Shown: positions 56,997-64,000 of the stretch, piece after piece
Position numbering within the stretch: the stretch's first letter is position 1
Layout: each line of letters begins with the position of its first letter
Source: DATBLY01 sp963705545
GTDB lineage: Bacteria; Actinomycetota; UBA4738; HRBIN12
Length of the DNA: 64,000 nucleotides
Direction: 5' to 3'
Assembly: GCA_963705545.1 (NCBI GenBank)
Contig: CAVPJX010000001.1
Coordinates: 930,001-994,000, forward strand
Made by a program: the position numbers and the translations under genes
The notes under the pieces: model-generated
Database searches by the model: none
Seen by the model: only the letters and a program-made list of their open reading frames with translations
What the model was told of the DNA's origin: nothing

Positions 56997-58238
56997 TCAG
57001 GCCCCGGATGCGACCGGGGCGCGCACGCCCGGGTCCCGCATCCGCAGCACGACCGCCAGGACCGCCGCGACCGCCAGGGCCAGCCCGACCCCGAGCGGCC
57101 CGAAGCCGTAGGCCTCCAGGACCAGGCCCCCGGCGAGCCCGGCGACCGCGGAGCAGAGGCTCACCAGCAGGTCGGTGAAGCCGAGGGCGCCGGCGCGCTC
57201 GTTCGGCTGCGTCGCGTCGCTGATCACGGCCGTCGCCCCGAGGAAGGTCGCCGACCACCCGATCCCGATCGCGAACAGGCCGAGGCCGATGACCCAGGAC
57301 GATGCCTCGGTGGCCGTGATCAGCGCCCCCGCGATGCTGACGACGCACCCCCACACCAACCCGGTCCGATGCCCCCATCGGTCCATCCAGCGACCGATCA
57401 GGGGGGCGAACGCGAACATCCCGGCGACGTGCACGCTGATCACGACCGAGATCGCCGTGCCGCCGTGGTGGAGGGCATGCAGGGCGGTGGGGGTCACGCC
57501 CATGATCCCCACCATGACGACCTGACCGATGGCCGCGGCGAGCACGGCGACCCGGAAGGCGGGGACCCGCAGGAGCTCGCGCGGTCGTCGCCCGCCCGCC
57601 GGCGCCTCGGCCTCGACGACGGCCAGGTCCCGCGGGTCGGGCCGGACCCCGAGGACCGCGACGATCGCGCCGATCGCGCCGATGGGGACGACGATCCACG
57701 GCAGGACCCACGGGTCGAGGCCGCGGGCTTCCGCCACGTCCTGCAGGAGGGCGACCAGGAGCGGGCCGCCCACCGCCCCGATCGTCCCGATCGCGAGGAG
57801 CCAGCCGATCGCCCGGCCGCGCTCCTGCGGCGGGTACATGTCCGCCACGGCCGCCCGACCCAGGTTCGCCCCGCCCGACGCGAGCCCGAAGGGGATCGAG
57901 CACGCGAGGAGCAGCGGGAACGAATCGGCGACGATCGCGAGCGCGGACCCGATGCCCGCCACCCCGCTCAACGCGTAGGCGAGCAGCAGCCCCGGCCGGC
58001 GGCCGACGCGGTCCATCCATCGTCCGATCGCGATCGCGCCGACCGCGGCCGAGCAGAAGTAGACCGCCCACAGCACGCCCGTCGCCCCGTCGTTGCCGGT
58101 CATCTCGCTCGCCGCCACGGCGCCGATCACCAGCAGCGGCGGGAAGCTCAGCTGGATGGCGCCCTGCGCCACGACCAGCCGGTGGGTGTTCCGTCGGACG
58201 AGCCGCTCCCGATCCCGGATCGCAGGAGCCTCCTCCAC
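56997..58238 (-). CDS. MFS transporter
   Basis: 413 residues, twelve predicted membrane segments. Loop 2-3 motif GRWMDRVGRRPGLLLAYALS and its duplicate GRWMDRWGHRTGLVWGCVVS in the second half, typical of MFS drug/sugar antiporters. The GTG start at 58238 follows GAGGG at 8 bases and lies 11 bases after the ALS-like gene's stop, so the two are co-transcribed. Substrate unknown. Confidence 0.82.
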   Translation of the reverse strand: MEEAPAIRDRERLVRRNTHRLVVAQGAIQLSFPPLLVIGAVAASEMTGNDGATGVLWAVYFCSAAVGAIAIGRWMDRVGRRPGLLLAYALSGVAGIGSALAIVADSFPLLLACSIPFGLASGGANLGRAAVADMYPPQERGRAIGWLLAIGTIGAVGGPLLVALLQDVAEARGLDPWVLPWIVVPIGAIGAIVAVLGVRPDPRDLAVVEAEAPAGGRRPRELLRVPAFRVAVLAAAIGQVVMVGIMGVTPTALHALHHGGTAISVVISVHVAGMFAFAPLIGRWMDRWGHRTGLVWGCVVSIAGALITATEASSWVIGLGLFAIGIGWSATFLGATAVISDATQPNERAGALGFTDLLVSLCSAVAGLAGGLVLEAYGFGPLGVGLALAVAAVLAVVLRMRDPGVRAPVASGA

Positions 58239-58249
58239 GGACGGTGCCC

Positions 58250-59905
58250 TCAGATCGACCCGGTGAGCTCGCCCAGGCGCTCGATCAGCTCGGCGTTGGC
58301 CGCGTAGTCGACGGGGCATGCGATCACCGAGACCACGTCGTCGTCGAGCGCCTTGCGCAGCGTCGGGGCCAGCTCGTCGGCCGAGCCGATCGCGTACCCG
58401 GTCGCGCCGAAGCTCTCGGCCAGCCGCACGAAGTCGGGGTTCCCGAACGCCACCGCGGACCGGCGCGAGAACTGGATGTCCTGCTTCCATCCGATCAGGC
58501 CGTAGCCGCCGTCGACCCAGACCAGGACGACGAACGGCACGCGCTCCCGCACGGCCGTCTCCAGCTCGGCCACGCTCATCAGGAACGCACCGTCCCCCAT
58601 CGCCGCCAGGACCTTCCGTTCGGGATGCACGAGCTTCGCCGCGAACGCCCCCGGCAGCGAGAACGCCATCGTCGCGAGGCCGTTCGAGATCAGGCAGGTG
58701 TTCGGGCGATACGTCGGATACAGACGGGCCATCCACATCTTCACGGCCCCGGTGTCGCACAGCACGATGTCGTCCACGCCCATCGCCGCGCGGATGTCCG
58801 CGACGATCCGCGGCGGCCGCAGCGGGAAGCGAGCGTCGGCCGCGCCGCGCTCCAGCTCCTCCCCCACCAGCCCCCGAACCGGCGGCGCCCACCCGCGCAC
58901 CGCGTGGATGTCCGCGGCGGATGCGATCGCGTCGAGCGCCTCCCCGATGCTCCCCTGGAGCCCGACCGCGAGGGTGTAGTTCGCATCGACCTCGGCGATC
59001 GTGCGATGGACGTGCACGATCCGCTTGTCGCGGTCGGGATTCCACCGCAGGGGCGAGTATTCGACGAGGTCGTACCCGACGGCCACGACCACGTCGGCGC
59101 GGTCGAACCCGAAGTTCGCGTAGTCCTTGACCATGAAGCCGATCGTGCCGAGCGCGTTCGGATGGTCGTCCGGGAAGACGCCCTTGCCCAAGAACGTGGT
59201 GGCGACCGGGACGTTCAGCTGCTCCGAGAACCGGATCAGCGCGGCGCCGGCGTCGTCGCGGGCCACGCCGGGTCCGGCCAGCACGACGGGGTGCTCGGCC
59301 GCCTCCAACACCTCGACGGCCCGCATCACCTGTTCGTCGGCGGGTGCCGGATCCCGCGGCACGTTGACGGTGAGCGGCGACCCGTCGGTGACGCGCTCGG
59401 CGATGTCCTCGGGGACCACCAGGAACGTCGCGCCCGGGCGTTCGGTCTGAGCCTGCTTGAACGCCTTGCGCACCATCTCGGGCGCCGCCTCCGGCACCGT
59501 CACCATCCCGCCCCACTTCGTGACCGGGTGGTAGAGCCCGACGATGTCGACGAACTGATGCGACTCCTTGTAGATCCGGTTCAACCCCCCCTGCGCGGTG
59601 ATCGCGACGAGTGGGTGGGAGTCGAGCTGCGCGTTGGCGATCCCGAGCAGCAGGTTGATCGCACCCGGGCCGAGGGTGGCGAGGCACACGCCCGCCTTGC
59701 CGGTCAACGCTCCGTACGTGTCGGCCATGAAGGCGGCGCCGCGCTCGTCGCGGGTCGTGACGAACCGGATCGTCGAGTCCGCCAGGGCGTCGATCATGTG
59801 GAGGTTCTCCTCGCCGGGCAGCCCGAACACGTACTCCACGCCCTCGTTCTCGAGGCACTCCACGATCAGCCGCGCGACGGTGCGTGGGCGGGATGCTCCG
59901 GTCAT
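58250..59905 (-). CDS. thiamine-diphosphate-dependent acetolactate-synthase-like enzyme
   Basis: 551 residues. The ThDP-binding GDG region reads VLAAMGDGAFLMSVAELETA; the N-terminal active-site glutamate is in VEYVFGLPGEENLHMIDAL, and ATLGPGAINLLLGIANAQLD is typical of acetohydroxyacid synthase-like enzymes. The absence of a nearby small subunit and the AlsS-like segment YGLIGWKQDIQFSRR favour a catabolic (AlsS-type) acetolactate synthase or related ThDP enzyme. The ATG at 59905 is chosen because residues before it are not conserved-looking. Confidence 0.82.
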   Translation of the reverse strand: MTGASRPRTVARLIVECLENEGVEYVFGLPGEENLHMIDALADSTIRFVTTRDERGAAFMADTYGALTGKAGVCLATLGPGAINLLLGIANAQLDSHPLVAITAQGGLNRIYKESHQFVDIVGLYHPVTKWGGMVTVPEAAPEMVRKAFKQAQTERPGATFLVVPEDIAERVTDGSPLTVNVPRDPAPADEQVMRAVEVLEAAEHPVVLAGPGVARDDAGAALIRFSEQLNVPVATTFLGKGVFPDDHPNALGTIGFMVKDYANFGFDRADVVVAVGYDLVEYSPLRWNPDRDKRIVHVHRTIAEVDANYTLAVGLQGSIGEALDAIASAADIHAVRGWAPPVRGLVGEELERGAADARFPLRPPRIVADIRAAMGVDDIVLCDTGAVKMWMARLYPTYRPNTCLISNGLATMAFSLPGAFAAKLVHPERKVLAAMGDGAFLMSVAELETAVRERVPFVVLVWVDGGYGLIGWKQDIQFSRRSAVAFGNPDFVRLAESFGATGYAIGSADELAPTLRKALDDDVVSVIACPVDYAANAELIERLGELTGSI

Positions 59906-59915
59906 CCCCGCCAGG

Positions 59916-60380
59916 CTAGACGACCTGGCGGGTGAGCTGCGCGTGACCGACGTGCTCGCGGAGATGGGCGAGCGCATGGATCAGCGCCCAGGCCGCGTCG
60001 ACCGGTTCGTCCGCCAGCGGACCGGGACGCCACGGCGCCGTCGCCGTACGTGCCGGATCGAACGGCCGCTCCGACGCGAGCAGCGTCCGGCACTCCGCGG
60101 CGACCGCGTCGACGTCGCGGAGGAAGCCCTCGGGATCGTCGACCACGACCGCGAACTCGGCGGGCCGGTCGCGGAGAGGCAGCGGGGCGTCGAGGGCCAG
60201 GCTCAGCCACGACCGGGTGCTGTGCAGGGCGTGGGTCGCGAGGACCGCGAGCCCGTTCGTCTCCTCGCCCGCCGGCCGGCGGTTCAGTCGCTCGGCCGTG
60301 CAGCCGTCGACCGCCGCCCGTAACTGGTCGAGGGAGTCGTCCAGGATCCGGCGCGCCGCCTCGATCGTGGGATCCGGCAC
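59916..60380 (-). CDS. DinB-superfamily protein
   Basis: 154 residues, four-helix bundle pattern. LATHALHSTRSWLSLALDAP and ALIHALAHLREHVGHAQLTR provide His residues spaced as in DinB/mycothiol-dependent maleylpyruvate-isomerase-like proteins. It lies 1 base downstream of the NarL regulator's stop, so co-transcribed. Function unassigned. Confidence 0.8.
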   Translation of the reverse strand: MPDPTIEAARRILDDSLDQLRAAVDGCTAERLNRRPAGEETNGLAVLATHALHSTRSWLSLALDAPLPLRDRPAEFAVVVDDPEGFLRDVDAVAAECRTLLASERPFDPARTATAPWRPGPLADEPVDAAWALIHALAHLREHVGHAQLTRQVV

Positions 60381-60381
60381 G

Positions 60382-61098
60382 TCAGCTGATCTCGATCATC
60401 TTCTCGCGCACGGCGTAGACGACCGCCTCCATGCGCGAATGGAGATGAAGCTTCTCCAGGATGTTGCGGATGTGGTTCTTCACCGTGTTCTCGGAGATGA
60501 ACAGCTCCTTCGCGATGTCGCGGTTGTTGAGCCCCTGCGCGACGAGCCGCAGGACCTCCATCTCGCGGTCGGTGAGCCGCGGGGCCGGCATCTGCGGGCG
60601 CTCGTCCGTGGCCTTCGACATCGCCGCGAACTCCGTGAGCAGCTTCGATGCCATCGACGGCGAGATCCTCGACTGGCCGGCCCACACGGACCGGATGGCA
60701 TCCGCGACCTCTTCGATCGGGATCTCCTTCAGCAGGTAGCCCGAGGCCCCCGCCTTGATCGCGTCGTATAGATCCGCTTCCTCGTCGCTGATCGTGAGCA
60801 TCAGGATCTTCACGTGCGGCAGGAGGTCCTTGATCTCGCCCGCCGCCTCGATCCCGGATCGCTTCGGCATGCGGACGTCCATGAGGACGACGTCGGGCAT
60901 CAGCTCGGTCACCTTCTCGACGGCCTCGGCCCCGTCGGACGCCTCCCCGACCAACTCCAGGTCGGGTTCGTTCTGCAGGACCATCTCCAGGCCCCGGCGG
61001 AACAAGGCGTGGTCGTCCACGACCATCACGCGCAGGCGGTCGGCGGCGGACGGGTCGTCGTCGGGTGCAGGCATATCGTCGTTCTCCAAGCGGCTCAC
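60382..61098 (-). CDS. NarL-family response regulator
   Basis: 238 residues. Receiver: RVMVVDDHALFRRGLEMVLQ, phospho-acceptor in PDVVLMDVRMPKRSGIEAAG, Lys in ASGYLLKEIPI. HTH: LTDREMEVLRLVAQGLNNRD, IAKELFISENTVKNHIRNIL. Conserved in actinobacteria as the hpf-adjacent NarL-like regulator, whose cognate kinase may be elsewhere; none is seen here. Confidence 0.9.
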   Translation of the reverse strand: MSRLENDDMPAPDDDPSAADRLRVMVVDDHALFRRGLEMVLQNEPDLELVGEASDGAEAVEKVTELMPDVVLMDVRMPKRSGIEAAGEIKDLLPHVKILMLTISDEEADLYDAIKAGASGYLLKEIPIEEVADAIRSVWAGQSRISPSMASKLLTEFAAMSKATDERPQMPAPRLTDREMEVLRLVAQGLNNRDIAKELFISENTVKNHIRNILEKLHLHSRMEAVVYAVREKMIEIS

Positions 61099-61126
61099 GC
61101 GATCACTCCCCGGTCGGGCGACGGAA

Positions 61127-61516
61127 CTACTCTTCGGCGGTATCGGCAGGACCGGGGGTCCGACTTGCGGAGTCTAGAGGATTCTTCTTGCCCGACCTGC
61201 GGAACCGCCGGAACAGGCGCGAGCGCCGCTTCCCGTGGTAGTCGCGGAGCTGTCGCTCCAGTCGGTCGGCGAGACGATCGAGGGCGGGCGTCACCTCTTC
61301 GGCCTCGGCATGCGCCCGGAAGGACTTCCGAGGCGTATGCATCGCGGCCTCGACCCGCTTCGTGCCATCGATCGTGGGGTGGCTCTCGGAGATGAACTCG
61401 AGGTCGATCCGGATCACCCGCGGATCCATCCGCTCGAGGCGGGCGAGCTTGTGCCTCGCCGTCTCCCTGAGGTCGTCGTCCACCGCCACGCCGCGGCCGG
61501 TGAACGTCAGCTCCAC
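61127..61516 (-). CDS. hpf: ribosome hibernation-promoting factor (HPF/RaiA)
   Basis: 129 residues. VELTFTGRGVAVDDDLRETA is the start of the N-terminal beta-alpha-beta-beta-beta-alpha domain, with RMDPRVIRIDLEFISESHPT and VEAAMHTPRKSFRAHAEAEE. AAGGAGG lies 8 bases before the GTG at 61516, which decides that start over an upstream one. It is shorter than the long actinobacterial form with a C-terminal dimerisation domain; the C-terminal GKRRSRLFRRFRRSGKKN is basic instead. Confidence 0.85.
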   Translation of the reverse strand: MELTFTGRGVAVDDDLRETARHKLARLERMDPRVIRIDLEFISESHPTIDGTKRVEAAMHTPRKSFRAHAEAEEVTPALDRLADRLERQLRDYHGKRRSRLFRRFRRSGKKNPLDSASRTPGPADTAEE

Positions 61517-61601
61517 GCGCTCGACCTCCTTCGCCTGCGGTGATGGACTCCCGCCCGGCTGACCTGGTCTTTGCCCCCACACTCGCCTGCTGAGGGGTTC
61601 G

Positions 61602-61619
61602 CCGGCCCGAGGGCCGGCT
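61602..61619 (-). terminator. hairpin between comF and hpf
   Basis: GCCGGCCC-(TC)-GGGCCGGC on the minus strand, an 8-bp perfect stem with a 2-base loop, about 86 bases before hpf. No T-run follows, so it may be an attenuator or processing hairpin rather than a terminator. Confidence 0.4.
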
Positions 61620-61726
61620 TAGCGCCTTCTCCCGGTCACCCGGGGCAGGACTTACATCTAAACCGCGCCATGCTCGACGACCAACGGTCGCCTTACGTGG
61701 GTCGCTTCGCCCGCGGCTGGCGTCGA

Positions 61727-62497
61727 CTACCGGGGAAGATCCCCGGGCAACCACAGACCCGGACGAGAGCCCGGCTGAGTATAGTCACGCCCCTCCTCGC
61801 GGACGCCACCGCGGGACCGCACGACGGCGGCGGTCGGCTCCCGCAACGAGCGTGCGGCGGTCGCCAGCACGACGGTGGTCGCCCCCGCCTCGCGGAGCGC
61901 CCGGGCGCAATCACCGGCCGTCGCGCCGGTCGTGAGGACGTCGTCGACGAGGAGCACCCGGGACGGAGCCTCGCGCCCGACCGGCGCGAACACGCCTCGC
62001 ATCGCGCTCCGCCGCTCCGCGGCGGTGCGCCGCGCCTGCGAGCCCTCGGCCGGGGCCCGACGGCACAGACGCACCACCGGGCGGTCGAGCCTCCGGCCCA
62101 CCGAGACCGCCAGCGCCCGCGCCTGATCGAACCCGCGCTCCCCCAGACGCCGCCGAGCGAGCGGGACCCACGTCACGGCGTCGACCGGCGGGAGCTCGAC
62201 CGCCACCACGGCGTCCGCGAGCGCCGCCGCGATGCTCCGCCATCCGGAGAACTTCAGGCGGTGGATCGCGTCCTTCGCCGGCCCGGCGTACCGGAAGGGC
62301 GCGCGCGCCAGGTCGATCGTGGCCGGCGGACAATCCGCGCACGACGCGACGTCGGATCCCGGGGAGCCGCACCGCCGACACCACGGTGGGATCGTCGTCT
62401 CGAGCGCCCGACGGCAGCCCGGGCAGAACGGCCATGGCCCTCGGGCGCAGCCCGCGCACCGCGGCGGGAAGACGACCTCGAGAGCGCGATCGAGCAC
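61727..62497 (-). CDS. comF: ComF family protein
   Basis: 256 residues. The N-terminal zinc-finger region has FPPRCAGCARGPWPFCPGC and PPWCRRCGSP...CADCPP. The phosphoribosyltransferase domain has VTWVPLARRRLGERGFDQAR and the PRPP motif RVLLVDDVLTTGATAGDCAR. ComF takes part in natural DNA uptake in competent bacteria; no other competence genes are in the window. GTG start at 62497; adjacent to hpf, which is a common actinobacterial arrangement. Confidence 0.9.
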   Translation of the reverse strand: MLDRALEVVFPPRCAGCARGPWPFCPGCRRALETTIPPWCRRCGSPGSDVASCADCPPATIDLARAPFRYAGPAKDAIHRLKFSGWRSIAAALADAVVAVELPPVDAVTWVPLARRRLGERGFDQARALAVSVGRRLDRPVVRLCRRAPAEGSQARRTAAERRSAMRGVFAPVGREAPSRVLLVDDVLTTGATAGDCARALREAGATTVVLATAARSLREPTAAVVRSRGGVREEGRDYTQPGSRPGLWLPGDLPR

Positions 62498-62526
62498 CCG
62501 GCGACGCTACGCCGGGTCGCCGACAC

Positions 62527-63162
62527 TCACGGCAGGGAGATCTCCACGGACCCGGCGCTCCCCCGCACGTCGATCGTGACCGCCGCCTGGCTCTTCAGCA
62601 GGGGATAGGCGGTGACGCTCCCCCGGCCCTCCCCCTCGTCGAAGACGGCGTCGAGGACCGGGACGCGGGCTCCGTCGGCGAACAGCCGGACGTCGATCGG
62701 CCCGGGCGAGGCGTACCGGAGCGTCAGCGAGTCGCCGACGCAGTCCAGCTGCTCGAGCCGCGCCTTGGGCCCGCCCTCGACCTGCACCGCCTTGTTGACC
62801 GGGATCTGGCCCCGACGGACGGTGGCGCGCGGCCACGGGACGGAGAACCGCTCGCCGGGACGCACGGTGGCAGCGGAGCCGTCGATCGCGACCTCGCACT
62901 CCAGCGTGTACCAGCCCGCGGTCAGCTCGGTCAGTCCGAACTCGAAGGGGACGAACGTGTCCAGGTTGGGCGCCACGTCGAGGGTGAGGGGCTCCACGTC
63001 GATCGTCCGCCCCGCCGAACCGGCGACCTCCCGCACTCGCGCCACGGAGATCCGTACCTGGTGCGGATCCCCGTCGGCGGCCCGCAGCACGAACGCGCCC
63101 TTCACCGACGCCGGGAAGCGCTCGAAGTGCGCGCGGAACGACACCAGGTCCTGTGCGTTCAC
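62527..63162 (-). CDS. conserved hypothetical protein between ahcY and comF
   Basis: 211 residues, no signal peptide or membrane helix, not recognised. The pattern is beta-rich: FRAHFERFPASVKGAFVLRA, FGLTELTAGWYTLECEVAID and a C-terminal VTIDVRGSAGSVEISLP, suggesting two beta-sandwich (immunoglobulin-like) domains. The GTG at 63162 overlaps the ahcY stop as GTGA, so it is translationally coupled to SAH hydrolase. Position between ahcY and comF suggests a housekeeping role. Confidence 0.65.
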   Translation of the reverse strand: MNAQDLVSFRAHFERFPASVKGAFVLRAADGDPHQVRISVARVREVAGSAGRTIDVEPLTLDVAPNLDTFVPFEFGLTELTAGWYTLECEVAIDGSAATVRPGERFSVPWPRATVRRGQIPVNKAVQVEGGPKARLEQLDCVGDSLTLRYASPGPIDVRLFADGARVPVLDAVFDEGEGRGSVTAYPLLKSQAAVTIDVRGSAGSVEISLP

Positions 63163-64000
63163 GTGCCCTGCTGCCAGGAATGGAGGTACGCGTCCTGCTC
63201 CTCGGTGAGGCGATCGATCTCCACCCCCATCGCCTGGAGCTTCAGGCTCGCGACCTCCTTGTCGATCTCCACCGGCACGGGATAGACCTCTTCGCCCAGC
63301 TCGGCGTGATGCTTCACCACCCATTCCACCGCCAGCGCCTGGTTCGCGAACGACATATCCATCACGGCGGCGGGGTGACCCTCGGCGGCGGCCAGGTTCA
63401 CGAGCCGGCCCTCGCCGAGCAGGTGCAACCGCCGGCCGTCCGCGAGCGTGAACTCGTCCACGAACTCGCGGATCCGCCGCGTCTTGACGGCGAGCGCCGC
63501 GAGCGCCGGCTTGTCGATCTCGACGTCGAAGTGGCCCGAGTTCGCCAGGATCGCCCCGTCCTTCATCCGCTCGAGGTGCTCCGAGCGGATCACGCTCGTG
63601 TCGCCCGTGACGGTGATGAACACGTCCCCGATCGCCGCCGCCTCGAGGATCGGCATCACCCGGTAGCCCTCCATCAGCGCCTCGAGCGCGGCGGTCGGGT
63701 CGACCTCGGTGATCACGACGTGCGCTCCGAGGCCGCGGGCCCTCGACGCCACGCCCCGGCCGCACATCCCGTACCCGCACACGACGATCGTCCGACCGGC
63801 GATGAGCCGGTTCGTCGACCGCATGATCGCGTCCATCGTGGACTGGCCGGTCCCGAACCGATTGTCGAACAGGTGCTTGGTGTCGGCGTCGTTCACCGAG
63901 ACGATCGGGTACCTGAGCGCCCCGTCGGCCGCCATGGCTCGCAGGCGGATCACGCCGGTCGTGGTCTCCTCGGTCCCGCCCATGATCTCGCCGAGCTGAT
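63159..64000 (-). CDS. ahcY: S-adenosylhomocysteine hydrolase (C-terminal part, cut by window end)
   Basis: Hydrolyses S-adenosylhomocysteine to adenosine and homocysteine. NAD-binding: TIVVCGYGMCGRGVASRARG with ALEALMEGYRVMPILEAAAI. Substrate motifs: VNDADTKHLFDNRFGTGQST, DGAILANSGHFDVEIDKPAL, DMSFANQALAVEW. The N-terminus (start codon) lies beyond base 64,000, since the frame is open through QLGEIMGGTEETTTGVIR. The C-terminus ends QDAYLHSWQQGT and lacks the eukaryotic-type PxxYRY tail, as in the shorter bacterial/archaeal forms. Confidence 0.95.
   Translation of the reverse strand, partial: QLGEIMGGTEETTTGVIRLRAMAADGALRYPIVSVNDADTKHLFDNRFGTGQSTMDAIMRSTNRLIAGRTIVVCGYGMCGRGVASRARGLGAHVVITEVDPTAALEALMEGYRVMPILEAAAIGDVFITVTGDTSVIRSEHLERMKDGAILANSGHFDVEIDKPALAALAVKTRRIREFVDEFTLADGRRLHLLGEGRLVNLAAAEGHPAAVMDMSFANQALAVEWVVKHHAELGEEVYPVPVEIDKEVASLKLQAMGVEIDRLTEEQDAYLHSWQQGT

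Overview
The window is about 64 kb of high-GC bacterial chromosome. It most likely comes from Actinomycetota. Supporting signs are a DUF222/HNH (13E12-type) gene under a CGAAC-N4-GTTCG SOS box, the strong G/C third-position bias, frequent GTG and TTG starts, and the housekeeping linkage ftsE-ftsX-smpB-ssrA / prfB / secA / hpf-comF-ahcY. The exact class cannot be read from the sequence. No transposase, integrase, CRISPR array or rRNA is visible. The only RNA gene seen is tmRNA.

Region 1 (about 1-10,060, minus strand) is a tightly coupled exopolysaccharide-type operon running off the left edge. In transcription order it holds a NarL-type response regulator, a PqqD protein, a PqqD/HprK-like fusion without a recognisable P-loop, a CapD/FlaA1-type nucleotide-sugar dehydratase, a LuxR-type regulator, a Wzz/BY-kinase, a small sigma-region-4-like HTH protein, a UDP-sugar dehydrogenase and two alpha/beta hydrolases. 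Most junctions are GTGA or ATGA overlaps. A histidine kinase/response regulator pair (10,231-12,056) and a BldD-like XRE regulator follow.

Region 2 (about 12.6-25.1 kb, nearly all minus) is core and peripheral metabolism: VanZ, DUF2269, MFS, GYD, Fpg-type glycosylase, PLP decarboxylase, DUF2277, a transglutaminase-DUF58-MoxR cluster, a methyltransferase, an agmatinase, and an XRE/nucleotidyltransferase pair resembling a toxin-antitoxin module with its own palindrome.

Region 3 (25.2-45.3 kb) has mixed strands. It holds the SOS-type HNH protein, a secreted five-repeat Calx-beta protein, two phytoene-dehydrogenase-like flavoproteins, a class III aminotransferase, small enzymes, a GcvT-like protein, a phosphodiesterase-type membrane protein, both subunits of an aconitase X enzyme, and a very large TIR / zinc-ribbon / class III cyclase / AAA / TPR protein.

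Region 4 (45.3-64 kb) is conserved housekeeping: tmRNA, a second PLP decarboxylase, smpB, ftsX, ftsE, a YfhO-type protein, prfB with a programmed +1 frameshift, two small membrane proteins ending in the same CHQCR pentapeptide, secA, MFS, an acetolactate-synthase-like enzyme, DinB, a NarL regulator, hpf, comF, a conserved hypothetical and ahcY.

Many genes in 1-15.7 kb, and some at 18-25 kb and 38-44.4 kb, carry single-base frame breaks although the protein continues plausibly in another frame. From 44.4 kb onward the genes are intact apart from the genuine prfB frameshift. I treat the breaks as probable consensus indels and annotate those genes as single loci spanning the frames.
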